From: Vibrio sinensis
GTDB taxonomy: Bacteria > Pseudomonadota > Gammaproteobacteria > Enterobacterales > Vibrionaceae
Direction: 5' to 3'
Length of the DNA: 64,000 nucleotides
Assembly: GCF_003605645.1 (NCBI RefSeq)
Contig: NZ_QVMU01000019.1
Location: 1 to 64,000 of the forward strand
Below are positions 50,168-59,479 of the stretch, piece by piece (position 1 is the stretch's first letter; every line of letters starts with the position of its first letter). The notes under the pieces were generated by a model, which ran no database searches, was not told the DNA's origin, and worked only from the letters and a program-made list of their open reading frames with translations. Both the position numbers and the translations under genes were made by a program.

Positions 50168-50273
50168 CCCATCACAAAGGTAAAGACGCACATTGATTTA
50201 AATATGCGGTCTGCCATCCTTACCCTGACGTCTCATTACAATACAAACAATAACAACGTCAGTGGTTAGTCCT

Positions 50274-50317
50274 AAAGCCTCATCATCTTCTCGGGGGAAA
50301 GATGTTGAGGCTTTTTT
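50274..50317 (+). terminator. Terminator of the first transfer operon
   Basis: AAGCCTCATCATCTT-ctcgggggA-AAGATGTTGAGGCTT followed by a T-run: a 15-bp stem with one G-T pair. Confidence 0.85.
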
Positions 50318-50349
50318 GTTGCCACCATAAGTAAAACCAACATCAAAAC

Positions 50350-50455
50350 AAAGTCACCGTAAGGATATCACAATTTCCAAAATAAATACTAAATAGAAAT
50401 ATTTTATTTTCCCCATTTCTAATTGAGATTTTTATAGCTTCTCTTTGCTAGCTTG
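50350..50455 (+). promoter_or_regulatory. Shared regulon promoter/operator, copy 4 (second transfer operon)
   Basis: Arms AATAGAAAT and ATTTCTAAT, TTGAGA (50423-50428), 17 bp, TGCTAG (50446-50451). Near-identical over 106 bp to the pil promoter region at 32561-32666. Confidence 0.8.
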
Positions 50456-50486
50456 AACAGACGATTTTTAAGTTCAGGAAACCAAG

Positions 50487-50789
50487 ATGAAAACCATCAT
50501 TCTCCTTAGTATTGCACTCCTCGCAAGTTTACCCGCCAGCGCGAGCGTTGAAAGCGAAAAGCAAGAGCTCGCTCTTATACAAGCTCACCTCGATAAGCTC
50601 GATTACCTTATCGCGCGTGCCGAACGTGAAGCGGATTATCGTGCGCTACGCCAATTTGAGTATGGTGCCTTAAAAAGTGATATCCGCCAAATTCAAGCAG
50701 GGATCGACGATTACCTCCATCCAGATCGCGCTGTGCCTCGTCCTGTCACGCCTTTAGGTGGTGACTACGTTCAAAGGGCGATGCCATGA
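50487..50789 (+). CDS. RAQPRD family ICE protein
   Basis: 100 residues; signal peptide (1-20), helical domain 'ERELAL...AHLDKLDYLIARAEREADYRALRQFEYGALKSDIRQIQAGIDDYLHPDRAVPRPVTPLGGDY', matching the RAQPRD (TIGR01690) family. First gene of the second transfer operon in this ICE class. Periplasmic; role unknown. Confidence 0.85.
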   Translation: MKTIILLSIALLASLPASASVESEKQELALIQAHLDKLDYLIARAEREADYRALRQFEYGALKSDIRQIQAGIDDYLHPDRAVPRPVTPLGGDYVQRAMP

Positions 50790-51046
50790 GCGTAGAAATC
50801 GATCCGGGTCGCTCACTCGATGCCTTTACCCATGGCGCCGGATACACCCCAAATTCGCTGGCGATGGTGCTTGGCTCTGTCGCGTTTGTCGGCTTGCTCG
50901 CGTGGGTTATCTGGACAGCCTGGAGCGGATTCAAAGGGATGCGTAACAGCAAAGTCACCAAAGAAGTATTTAGGCGCATGATTTTTCGAGCGCTTTTCAT
51001 CTTCCTTATCCTTCAGTTTTTTCTTTTTTACGGAATTACCTCATGA
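50786..51046 (+). CDS. ICE membrane protein, TIGR03758-like
   Basis: 86 residues with two membrane helices (about 25-47 and 64-83). 'FTHGAGYTPNSLAMVLGSVAFVGLLAWVIWTAWSGFKG' fits the family. Overlaps both neighbours by 4 bp. Small inner-membrane component of the channel. Confidence 0.82.
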   Translation: MSVEIDPGRSLDAFTHGAGYTPNSLAMVLGSVAFVGLLAWVIWTAWSGFKGMRNSKVTKEVFRRMIFRALFIFLILQFFLFYGITS

Positions 51047-51399
51047 ATAACATAATTCATTTCCCATTATTAAACCGATGCTTTGCGGTATTTTTTCTTG
51101 CTATGGGCGCGAAAGCGCACGCGAAAATCCCACAAAACCAAGATCCCTCACAAGGACAGAGCGATAACATCCTGACCATGGTGCTCTATTTTGCCTACGA
51201 CATTTTACTGATTGGTGGCTCTATTTTTATCGCCTTTTGCGCCATCTACTTCATGGGGCATATGTGGGACATGTATAAAAAAACCCGAGAAAAACAGGCC
51301 ACCAAACAAGACTTATTAAGTGATGGCGTCATCGGGGCCGTCTTGCTGCTGTTTTCCATTTGGGGTCTGAACTTTGGCTTGGGTGTTTTGGAGAAATAG
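51043..51399 (+). CDS. ICE membrane protein, TIGR03745-like
   Basis: 118 residues: signal or first helix (8-24), then two helices (about 42-68, 95-115). 'QGQSDNILTMVLYFAYDILLIGGSIFIAFCAIYFMGHMWDMYKKTREKQAT' matches the family that occupies the position of the conjugative pilin. It may be the transfer pilin. Confidence 0.8.
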   Translation: MNNIIHFPLLNRCFAVFFLAMGAKAHAKIPQNQDPSQGQSDNILTMVLYFAYDILLIGGSIFIAFCAIYFMGHMWDMYKKTREKQATKQDLLSDGVIGAVLLLFSIWGLNFGLGVLEK

Positions 51400-51403
51400 C
51401 ACG

Positions 51404-51733
51404 ATGAAAAGTACCGCTTGTTTAAATGTAATGCCCCCTTTTTACAAAGGACTTTCGCTGGGCGAGATTGGCGTACTCACTATCGTCAACACCTTGATTC
51501 TTGGCGTGATAGGGCTTTTTGTGGCCTTCATAACAGGATGGTGGATGGCATTTGTGAGCGGTCTGTTACTGGGCGTACTGAGCATGGCGATATTGCCTAA
51601 AGGTTTGATGGCGCCACTCACACGTATCAAGGCGCATCACTGTCAATACTATTTACAAAAAAAGTTTGACTGCTGGATCAATGCAAAACACTACATCACA
51701 CAAAGTCGCCGCTTTGCGACTCGACGCACCTAG
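51404..51733 (+). CDS. Conjugal transfer protein, TIGR03750-like
   Basis: 109 residues from ATG 51404. Two adjacent membrane helices (about 22-62), basic C-terminus ('RIKAHHCQYYLQKKF'). TraL-like position after the pilin-like gene. Start chosen for the short gap to the previous stop and the family-like N-terminus 'NVMPPFYKGLSLGEIG'. Confidence 0.8.
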   Translation: MKSTACLNVMPPFYKGLSLGEIGVLTIVNTLILGVIGLFVAFITGWWMAFVSGLLLGVLSMAILPKGLMAPLTRIKAHHCQYYLQKKFDCWINAKHYITQSRRFATRRT

Positions 51734-51742
51734 GAGAAGAAA

Positions 51743-52159
51743 ATGAACACGACTGACAACGTGGCCGCTGATATCGCGCCATTAAACATTGAAATTACAC
51801 CTACCGATGCTGGCGCAATTTTACTTCGCGGTTGGCTTCGTGCTTATGCCGAGTACGACGAGTTGTACTTAAGCGAAGACAAAGATTACGGCGAAAACTA
51901 TCGCGGTGACAGCGTGCGTATTGAGCTTTATGAAGCGACCGACGGGCAGTGGGTGTATGTCCAAACCGTCCGAGGGGCCAATATTGCCGGTTACCGACCA
52001 CGTCAATGCGATGTGCAGATATTTAGAAACCGCGACGCCTGTCAGCCTCATTTTCGTATGGGCCGCCAATACGCCGCGGCTCTCATGAAAAAAGCGGGCC
52101 TTGCTCATATTCAAATCATCGGTAATGAGATAGCCGATGAGGAGGGGGACGATGAGTAA
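51743..52159 (+). CDS. Unknown soluble protein inserted in the transfer operon
   Basis: 138 residues, no signal or membrane segment, acidic ends. 'RIELYEATDGQWVYVQTVRGANIAGYRPRQCDVQIFRNRDACQPHFRMGRQYAAALMKKAGLAHIQII'. Not one of the usual GI-type transfer proteins; with the next gene it forms a two-gene insertion between TIGR03750 and TIGR03746 homologues. AGGAGAAG precedes the ATG. Confidence 0.6.
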   Translation: MNTTDNVAADIAPLNIEITPTDAGAILLRGWLRAYAEYDELYLSEDKDYGENYRGDSVRIELYEATDGQWVYVQTVRGANIAGYRPRQCDVQIFRNRDACQPHFRMGRQYAAALMKKAGLAHIQIIGNEIADEEGDDE

Positions 52160-52505
52160 TTTCCCTTTCAATACCGAGCAAATGGACTTTCAACCCGTGG
52201 TACTGATGGCAGCCGATAACTGTGGCCGAGATTGGCACTTTGATGGCGCGCTCATGGGGCAAAGCCAAGACCCTCTGTATGACTATTTTTTGTACCACAC
52301 GCGCTCCGAGCACAAGTACTACATCATGGTAGGCGTGCGCATTGAAAAAGCAACGGGCCTCACCGAAGCCGAAAGCTGGGGAATGATTGATATCGATATG
52401 ATGGCGAGTTTTTTCAGTGAATATGCCCGCTTTGATATTTTCACCCAATGCCAATTCCCTGGCTATCAGTACATTGGAGCCCCATTACAGCAGGAGGCGG
52501 CATGA
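52152..52505 (+). CDS. Unknown soluble protein inserted in the transfer operon
   Basis: 117 residues from ATG 52152 (GAGGGGGAC upstream), overlapping the preceding gene by 8 bp and the next by 4. No recognised motif; 'GRDWHFDGALMGQSQDPLYDYFLYHTRSEHKYYIMVGVRIEKATGLTEAESWGMIDIDM'. Probably works with its neighbour. Confidence 0.6.
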   Translation: MSNFPFNTEQMDFQPVVLMAADNCGRDWHFDGALMGQSQDPLYDYFLYHTRSEHKYYIMVGVRIEKATGLTEAESWGMIDIDMMASFFSEYARFDIFTQCQFPGYQYIGAPLQQEAA

Positions 52506-53137
52506 GTCACAGTCGATTTCGTAGCGCCCTGGCGGGGCGAGATGCCCATATCCGCTCACTTCGCGTGGCGTTGATGAGTGTCAGTGCATTGGCGCTTTTT
52601 GCGCTTTGGGGATGGAACAAAGCCGGTGGTGAGTTGACCGTCCACAATCCGCCAGATCTCAGTGCCGGCGCCTCACGTGTTTGGTCCGAGGTGCCAAAAC
52701 CGAATGTCTATGACTTTGCCGTCAGTATTTTTACACAAGTGAACCGATGGGTAGCGGATGGCAGTGAAGATTACCAAGAGAATCTGCACCTCTATAGCTA
52801 TTACTTTACTCCCCAATGTCGCCAAATTTTAAGTCAAGACTATGACCAAAAACGCCTAAAAGGGGAGTTATCGGGACGTGAACGCAGTTTGTCTCAGATC
52901 CCAGGATATGGCTTTGAAGCATGGCGAGTCGAGCAACACAGCCGTGATAGTTGGACAGTACAAGCGGATTTACAACTGAGTGAATACGTCGGTGGGGTTG
53001 AGGTGAAGTCCAGCGCCATTCGTTGGCCATTGAAAGTGGTGCGTTATGACGTTGACCGTAATAACAATCCATGGGGCTTAGCTATTGATTGCTTTGATGG
53101 GCCTGCGCGTAATATTGAATTTAAGGAGTCTAAATAA
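52502..53137 (+). CDS. ICE protein, PFL_4703/TIGR03746-like
   Basis: 211 residues from ATG 52502. N-terminal membrane helix (about 24-42) after 'AGRDAHIRSLRVA', periplasmic domain with 'YDFAVSIFTQVNRWVADGSEDYQ' and 'CRQILSQDY'. VirB8/TraE-like topology. Core channel component. Confidence 0.83.
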   Translation: MSHSRFRSALAGRDAHIRSLRVALMSVSALALFALWGWNKAGGELTVHNPPDLSAGASRVWSEVPKPNVYDFAVSIFTQVNRWVADGSEDYQENLHLYSYYFTPQCRQILSQDYDQKRLKGELSGRERSLSQIPGYGFEAWRVEQHSRDSWTVQADLQLSEYVGGVEVKSSAIRWPLKVVRYDVDRNNNPWGLAIDCFDGPARNIEFKESK

Positions 53138-53982
53138 TGACGTTATCAAAAGCGTTAATAGGGTGTGCGGCCGTACTTTGTTCCGCTCCCGCTCTTGCCA
53201 TGGAGCGCGTCATGAATTGGGAGGGGATCCCGATCCCATTGACCATGACACCAGGCAAAGAGTTGATAGTGAACTTTGCAGAAGACGTACGCATCGCGAT
53301 CCCAGCGCATCTTAATGGGGTATTAAGCACCGCCTCACTCGGTGGACGCATTTACTTAAGTGCCCATCGTCCATTTGAGAGCTCACGTCTGCATGTTGAA
53401 CGTCTCTCTGATGGGATGCGCATTTTGTTGGATGTTCACGCCGATGAATCATTGACTACCATACCACTTGTGGATGTGGTGTTACCGAAACACATTGGCG
53501 CCCCTCTTAGTCATGGTGCCACTGCAGAAAAAAACGACGAGCCGGTGATCTCAGCAAGCCAAGCGTTGAAGATGGCGCCACAAGCTTTGCTGATCCGTTA
53601 CGCCATGCAAAGTTTATACAGCCCAACTCACGCCATTGAGCTGCTGCCGGGGGTCACACGTATGCCGATGGGGTTAAGCCATAATCTGCAGGCCAGTGCC
53701 TTTCCTTATTGGGCTGTCGAGGCGACACCAATTGCGGCCTGGAAACTGGGTGAAGAGGTTGTGACTGCAATTGAGGTGAAAAACCTCAGTCAACGCGTAC
53801 AAGAACTCGACCCGCGACAAGTGGCGTTGGGCGGTGCGTGCATAACACGCGCTTGCATGGTGAGCTTTGTTTACCCTGAGATAGCGGCGACTGGCAGTGA
53901 AAGCGCGAGTTCTACGGCGTTTATCGTGACACCAGGCCCCCTTCGTCAACACTTACTTCCAGTGGGGGGGCATCGTGGTTAA
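53137..53982 (+). CDS. ICE protein, TIGR03749-like (TraK/VirB9-like)
   Basis: 281 residues, signal peptide (1-21), then 'RVMNWEGIPIPLTMTPGKELIVNFAEDVRIAIPAHL' and 'LSAHRPFESSRLHVERLSDGMRILLDV', beta-rich. Outer-membrane core complex component by family. Overlaps next by 8 bp. Confidence 0.83.
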   Translation: MTLSKALIGCAAVLCSAPALAMERVMNWEGIPIPLTMTPGKELIVNFAEDVRIAIPAHLNGVLSTASLGGRIYLSAHRPFESSRLHVERLSDGMRILLDVHADESLTTIPLVDVVLPKHIGAPLSHGATAEKNDEPVISASQALKMAPQALLIRYAMQSLYSPTHAIELLPGVTRMPMGLSHNLQASAFPYWAVEATPIAAWKLGEEVVTAIEVKNLSQRVQELDPRQVALGGACITRACMVSFVYPEIAATGSESASSTAFIVTPGPLRQHLLPVGGHRG

Positions 53983-55381
53983 ACGTAATTCTTTTATCGC
54001 TTATTCTGCCTTGGCGGCCGCGGTCATGACTGGGCTTGTCTTCATGGCATCTCTAGCAAAAACAGCGCAAAAAGAGGGGGAGACAGAAGCTGAATCGGTG
54101 GTGGTTGAAACCTCGAACTCGTCCATGACCACGCTCGGTGCAATTGGTGATACTCCTGAAGACACGCTTCGCACCTTAACCGCCAGTTTGACACAAAACC
54201 AAAAAGACAAAAAAAAGATGGACGCCGATCTTGAGCGGACACAAGCGTCTCTGGATGCACAAAAAAGTGACAATGCCGCACAAATCGAAGCCATGAGTCA
54301 GCGCTTTAATCAGCAACTTGAGCTTATTGAACAAAAACTGGCCAGTAATTTATCAAACTTAAAAGAACGTCAACAAGACGTTGCCGTGAGCGCGCCAGAG
54401 CTGGAGCAATTGGGCATCGCTTCGGGGCGAGAGGATAGATTGGATGATGGTTCACAACAAGTAACGCCATCAAATACCACCACCTCATCATCAACACTCA
54501 TCTGGATAGATCCATTGGATGCAAAAAAAGACGACACTGACCATTGGATCACGCCATTAATGCAAAGTGGGACCACACAAGCAACGACCATGTCTGAGAT
54601 GGAGGTGCCATTTGATACCAATGTGACTCAAAGCACACCAATTTACACCTTGCATCGTGGTGCCGTACTCAGCAATGCCACCTCTCTTACGGCGCTGATG
54701 GGTCGTATCCCTGTCAATGGGCAAGTCACCAGTCCTTATCCATTTTCAATGGTCATCGGAGCGAAAAACTTACTGGCGAATGGCTTTACCTTACCCGAGG
54801 TACAAGGGGCGATTGTCACCGGCACTGTGACCGGCGATTGGAGCTTATCGTGTGTACGTGGCGCCGTTGAGTCCATTGATTTTATTCGCACCGATGGCAC
54901 GATTTTATCTTATCCAGAAGTCGAGGGCGCAATTACCTCTGATTTTGATGGAAGCCGTGTCCAAACCCAAGATTTGGGTTATCTCGCTGACCAAAATGGC
55001 AATCCATGTTTGAGCGGCATTCGCATTTCAAATGCACCGCAATACCTCACCACCAAAGGATTATTGGATGCCGCCACCGCTGCGGCCAAAGCCGCTGCTA
55101 CCGCGCAACAAACCATTTCCGTTGATGGGGGAACCAGTACTTCTGCGCTCACTGGCAGTGCGATGAAAAATGCTGCAGGTGAGTCTGCAGCGGCATTGAC
55201 TGGCACCGTCTCCGACTTTATTCAATCTCGCATGGGCTCAAGTTTTGACATTATCTATGTCGAGCCGGGCATCAAAGCCGCGATCCATCTTCGTCAACCT
55301 ATCACGCTCTCGGTACCCGAAGTACCTTACCGTGTGCGTTACCAAACTTCATCACAAGGGGCCTCTTATGCGCTGCCGTAA
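53975..55381 (+). CDS. ICE protein, TIGR03752-like (TraB/VirB10-like)
   Basis: 468 residues from GTG 53975. Membrane helix (about 8-26), coiled coil (about 60-125), and C-terminal TrbI/VirB10-like beta domain ('RGAVLSNATSLTALMGRIPVNGQVTSPYPFSMVIGAKNLLANGF', 'GSSFDIIYVEPGIKAAIHLRQPITL'). Spans the envelope. Confidence 0.88.
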   Translation: MVKRNSFIAYSALAAAVMTGLVFMASLAKTAQKEGETEAESVVVETSNSSMTTLGAIGDTPEDTLRTLTASLTQNQKDKKKMDADLERTQASLDAQKSDNAAQIEAMSQRFNQQLELIEQKLASNLSNLKERQQDVAVSAPELEQLGIASGREDRLDDGSQQVTPSNTTTSSSTLIWIDPLDAKKDDTDHWITPLMQSGTTQATTMSEMEVPFDTNVTQSTPIYTLHRGAVLSNATSLTALMGRIPVNGQVTSPYPFSMVIGAKNLLANGFTLPEVQGAIVTGTVTGDWSLSCVRGAVESIDFIRTDGTILSYPEVEGAITSDFDGSRVQTQDLGYLADQNGNPCLSGIRISNAPQYLTTKGLLDAATAAAKAAATAQQTISVDGGTSTSALTGSAMKNAAGESAAALTGTVSDFIQSRMGSSFDIIYVEPGIKAAIHLRQPITLSVPEVPYRVRYQTSSQGASYALP

Positions 55382-55781
55382 ACGTTTATTAATGACACTA
55401 CTGACTGTCAACGCGGGGTTAACCGGGTGTTCAACCTCGCAAGAGGCGGTTCTGCCACAACCTGACACCAATGTTGAACAAGTTTGGCAAGAGACCATGC
55501 AAGGCGAAATGAGTGAGTATCAAGCGCTGGGAGCGCTTAAACGTCCACTCACCCCCCAAACTCTAGCGGCGCGTCAGAGTGATTACACCCGTGACAGCTG
55601 GCGAGAAACCCTCAACCTATTTCCACGTCTGCCCAATCCTGATGTGGTGATGTATATCTTGCCACATCGCGTCGGCAATCTTCCCGTCCCAGGCTACAGC
55701 ACGGTTTTTCCTTTATATGAGCGAGTGCATTACGCAACGCCGGCTGAGGCGCCGGCCATTCTTCCTAGGGAGGCCTGGTGA
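55368..55781 (+). CDS. Conjugal transfer lipoprotein, TIGR03751-like
   Basis: 137 residues from ATG 55368 within the end of the previous gene. Lipobox 'LTGC' (Cys about 19), and 'LPNPDVVMYILPHRVGNLPVPGYSTVFPLYERVHYA', characteristic of the family. TraV/VirB7-like position, outer-membrane anchor. Confidence 0.87.
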   Translation: MRCRKRLLMTLLTVNAGLTGCSTSQEAVLPQPDTNVEQVWQETMQGEMSEYQALGALKRPLTPQTLAARQSDYTRDSWRETLNLFPRLPNPDVVMYILPHRVGNLPVPGYSTVFPLYERVHYATPAEAPAILPREAW

Positions 55782-58498
55782 TGCTTAAGCGCATGAAAAA
55801 CAAAGTGAGTGCCTTTTTTAATGAGGGTGTGGAGCATGGCGTTGAACCACTGAGCTACAGTGTCCCCCCGTCTTTTGCTTCGCAACTGCCCTGGATAGAA
55901 GTGGGTGAGCAAGGATTGGTGCAACTCGAAGATGCACGCTCTTTAGGCTTGTTCTTTACCATTACGCCCTTGCCGACTGAGGACAAAACTCAGACACAAC
56001 TGAACGCTATCGTACGTCATGTTGCGCATACCCTCACTGCGCTTTGCGATGATGAAAACCCGTGGATAGTGCAACTCTTTGCTCGTGATATTGATAGTTT
56101 TGGCTCTGTCTATGAGCGTTTATGCCAGCAAGCGAGAGTGAACGATGCCTTTACTCAAGCGGTATTGAAAGAAGACCAACGCCACTTTGACATCATCGGC
56201 CGTGAGCAGGGGATTTTTGCCGTCAACAGCCGCCCTTGGCGCGCGCGTGAACGTCAGGTGCGATTGGCTATTTACCGTTGGATGCCAGAAAAAAGCACGC
56301 CAGCCGAGCTGGATAAAAACCGTGCTCAACTTAAAAGTTTGCGGCGACGCCTGTTAAGCCCCAACGCCTTACTGGACCAAGGCATTGGCATTGCGGCGTG
56401 CTCAGGACAAGCCGCGTTTGAATGGCTCAGCCCATTTTTTAACCCATCAGGTATTCGAGGGGAGACGCTACGCTATCGCGCTTCCCGTTCAATGATTGAC
56501 CAAGATTTCTCTGAACGTTTGCTTCGCAGTGGGGTTCGTTCTGATGCAGAAAATGGCATTTGGTGGTTCGATGGCGATAAGCCTGTTGCCAATCGTGTCA
56601 TGGAGCTCGACACATGGGACAACGACGCTTTTTTAGCTGGTGCAGTCTTTGGTGAGGTTGTCCCCGAAGAGGGTGAGACCCCACGCCCTCAAAGTGTGGT
56701 GTTTGACGATCTCCCTCCTGGTACCATGCTCTCCATGACGCTATTGCCTCAGACCAAAGCCAAAGCGCGTGAACGCATTAAGCACATTCAAAAAGCGGCA
56801 GTGGGTGAAGAGACAGAATTGAATTCTCTGCGTCAGAGCTGCGATGATTTTGATACCCATCTTGAGCATCACCCTTTATGGCGCGGCCAGTTGGCGTTTT
56901 ATCTACAAGCGGATTCCATCGAAGAGATGGAAGCACACACTGACAGTCTTCGCGCGACGTTTAATGGGGCCAATCTTTCGTTGCGTTTCATTAAAAACAG
57001 TGACCAAGCGGCGCCTCTTGACAGCTTCTTGCGCTGGTTGCCGATGAACTACCATCCTGAGTTTGATGAACAATTTTGGTATTGCGGCTGGGTTTGGCTG
57101 GAAGAAATGCTGGCATTGTCCCCCCTTTTTGGGCGCTCAACAGGGACCGGGAGTGATGCACTGCATTACTTTAATCGTGGTGGTGAGCTGTTTGGCTTTG
57201 ATCCGCTCAATGACTTCCTCTCCAATGCCCACTTAAACCTCTTTGGTCCATCAGGCTCAGGAAAATCGGCCACCTTGGTTGGCATTTGTCTTCGTTTACT
57301 GGCCACTCATCGTCCTCGATTGTTTGTCATTGAAGCTGGCAACAGTTTTGGTCTGTTAGGCGCTTACTGCGAACGTATGGGACTGCGTGTTAATCGCGTC
57401 CAACTGAGCGGAAAATCCAAAGGTATTTTAGCGCCGTTTGCTGATGCGAAACATCTGGTTGGTCAAGAGATAGCACATGTGTGTAGCGATGAATCACTAG
57501 ACATTGAGCACCTCAACGATAACGACAGTGACGATGACGAGCAGCGTGACATTTTAGGTGAGTTGGAAATCATGGCAAGGCTGATGATAACCGGAGGCGA
57601 AGAGAACGAACTGGCGGACTATCGCCGCGCCGATTCTGCGATGGTGCGTGATGCGATTAAAGCCGCAGCCGAACTCGCCCATCAAAAAGACTACACTGTT
57701 AGACCCAGCCACATCAAAGCGCAATTGATAGCTTTTAGCCAGGATGAACAGCGACCCGAAGCAAGGCGTGAACGCGCCCGTCTTATGGCAGAAGCGTTGA
57801 GTTTTTTCTGTGAGGGCTTAGAGGGACAAATCTTCGACCAAGAAGCCGAGCATTGGCCAGAAGCTGATGTCACCATCATTGACTTAGGTCTATACGCTAA
57901 AAATGGCTATGAAGCGCAAATGGCGGCGGCGTATATCTCGCTAATTAACCGTATTAACGCCATTGCTGAGCGCGACCAATACAGCGGACGTCATATCGTC
58001 GCATTAACCGATGAAGCGCATTTGATTGCCACCAACCCACTATTGGCGCCATACGCGGTGAAAATAGTCAAAATGTGGCGAAAACTTCAAGCATGGTTCT
58101 GGCTGGCCACTCAAGATCTTGCTGACTTCCCGGCAATTGCACGAAAAATGCTCAATAACGCTGAATGGTGGATGATGCTCAACATGCCAGAAGATGAACT
58201 CACCAACTTGGAAGCGTTTAAAAAATTGCGTCCAGCAGAAAAAGATCTCATCCGCTCAATGAGCGCAGAGGACAACAAGTTTAAAGAGGGCGTTGTCACC
58301 GGTCGTAATGACACCTTAATGGCGCGTTTTCGCATCGTGCCACCGGCTCTGTATCTGGCTTTGGGTGAGACCGATGGCAAAGCTAAGAAAAAACGCCGTG
58401 ATTTGATGCAAGAGCACGGCATTAGCGAACTTGATGCCGCACTGCTTAAAGCCAAGCAAATTGAACAGGCCCGCATGGATTATCGGGGGGAACGATGA
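55778..58498 (+). CDS. Conjugative transfer ATPase (VirB4/TraC-like, TIGR03744)
   Basis: 906 residues. Walker A 'GPSGSGKSAT' (490-499, Lys496), Walker B 'HIVALTDEAHLI', then 'WFWLATQDLADFPAIARKML'. An acidic insert 'NDNDSDDDEQRD' lies near 585-595. Energises the secretion channel. Overlaps both neighbours by 4 bp. Confidence 0.93.
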   Translation: MMLKRMKNKVSAFFNEGVEHGVEPLSYSVPPSFASQLPWIEVGEQGLVQLEDARSLGLFFTITPLPTEDKTQTQLNAIVRHVAHTLTALCDDENPWIVQLFARDIDSFGSVYERLCQQARVNDAFTQAVLKEDQRHFDIIGREQGIFAVNSRPWRARERQVRLAIYRWMPEKSTPAELDKNRAQLKSLRRRLLSPNALLDQGIGIAACSGQAAFEWLSPFFNPSGIRGETLRYRASRSMIDQDFSERLLRSGVRSDAENGIWWFDGDKPVANRVMELDTWDNDAFLAGAVFGEVVPEEGETPRPQSVVFDDLPPGTMLSMTLLPQTKAKARERIKHIQKAAVGEETELNSLRQSCDDFDTHLEHHPLWRGQLAFYLQADSIEEMEAHTDSLRATFNGANLSLRFIKNSDQAAPLDSFLRWLPMNYHPEFDEQFWYCGWVWLEEMLALSPLFGRSTGTGSDALHYFNRGGELFGFDPLNDFLSNAHLNLFGPSGSGKSATLVGICLRLLATHRPRLFVIEAGNSFGLLGAYCERMGLRVNRVQLSGKSKGILAPFADAKHLVGQEIAHVCSDESLDIEHLNDNDSDDDEQRDILGELEIMARLMITGGEENELADYRRADSAMVRDAIKAAAELAHQKDYTVRPSHIKAQLIAFSQDEQRPEARRERARLMAEALSFFCEGLEGQIFDQEAEHWPEADVTIIDLGLYAKNGYEAQMAAAYISLINRINAIAERDQYSGRHIVALTDEAHLIATNPLLAPYAVKIVKMWRKLQAWFWLATQDLADFPAIARKMLNNAEWWMMLNMPEDELTNLEAFKKLRPAEKDLIRSMSAEDNKFKEGVVTGRNDTLMARFRIVPPALYLALGETDGKAKKKRRDLMQEHGISELDAALLKAKQIEQARMDYRGER

Positions 58499-59463
58499 GC
58501 CGCATAGTGTCACTTTTAACCTTAATCACCACAGTAATGGCTACCCCCACTTTTGCGGCGCAAAATGAGCCGACAAACGCCAGCTCAGGGTTTAACACTC
58601 TTGAGGTTTTAGCCAGCAGTGCGTGTCCAGAATGTTTGGATTATCAAGTCATTGGCACTTGTTTATGGATGACCTGTACACCATTGGGATGCTCAACAGA
58701 TACCTCCATCAAGGTCAAACACCGCCTACCTGATGCGGTAGTGGTGAGCTATCTTGAAACCGGACACAGTCCCTGGTCTGAGCTGCAATGGCTCTCGCCA
58801 GCTAATCCCTTATCGGAGTCCGGTGGTAAGAGCATGACTCGCAGCGTTCAAGGCTTAGATAACCCAACGGCGGCATTTAACAATGTGGATGTGATTGGTC
58901 ATCCCGGGATCGACTCTATTTATGGCCTGCTTGGTTCGCTGGGCTACTTTATGGAAAGCCCAGCGACAGCCATGATGCCGTATTACCTCTCAAGCCTTGA
59001 TCCACTTGGCTGGCGGTACAACCTGCCAGATCTGTTCACTTTAGACACTTGGAACCCCATGAGCGATTCGTTAGGAAACTTTGGCAATGTGTTCCCACGT
59101 GGTGGCTTTGCGTTGCAGCCTCACCCCTTTAAAGCCGCTGCACTGGCGGCATTTCGTGCCATGCACCTAGTGACTCGCGAGGGAGAAAGTCGCCTTTATC
59201 AACCGTTGGTTGCGAAAAAACGGGCGGGTTACTGGCCGCCAGATGGAGTGGAAGCCGGTAACGACGACACGTTTTTTCAGATGATTTACCCGCATCAACA
59301 AGACGATGCCTATCCATGGCCAGAGTTTGAAGACAGTACTACCACTACTGACCCCTATGCCGAGCTGCGCTCAGAAAATGACGATTACGCCTGGACGGCA
59401 TGGCGGATGTACAAAGGCTGTGAACGCAAAGGCAGTCAATTGGTGGCCCATTTTGGTGAATAA
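58495..59463 (+). CDS. ICE protein, TIGR03756-like (TraU-like)
   Basis: 322 residues, signal peptide (1-21), cysteine-rich start ('SACPECLDYQVIGTCLWMTCTPLGCST'), 'DVIGHPGIDSIYG' and a final cysteine. TraU family pattern, a periplasmic mating-channel protein. Confidence 0.87.
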   Translation: MSRIVSLLTLITTVMATPTFAAQNEPTNASSGFNTLEVLASSACPECLDYQVIGTCLWMTCTPLGCSTDTSIKVKHRLPDAVVVSYLETGHSPWSELQWLSPANPLSESGGKSMTRSVQGLDNPTAAFNNVDVIGHPGIDSIYGLLGSLGYFMESPATAMMPYYLSSLDPLGWRYNLPDLFTLDTWNPMSDSLGNFGNVFPRGGFALQPHPFKAAALAAFRAMHLVTREGESRLYQPLVAKKRAGYWPPDGVEAGNDDTFFQMIYPHQQDDAYPWPEFEDSTTTTDPYAELRSENDDYAWTAWRMYKGCERKGSQLVAHFGE

Positions 59464-59479
59464 ATTGAGGACAATCGCA

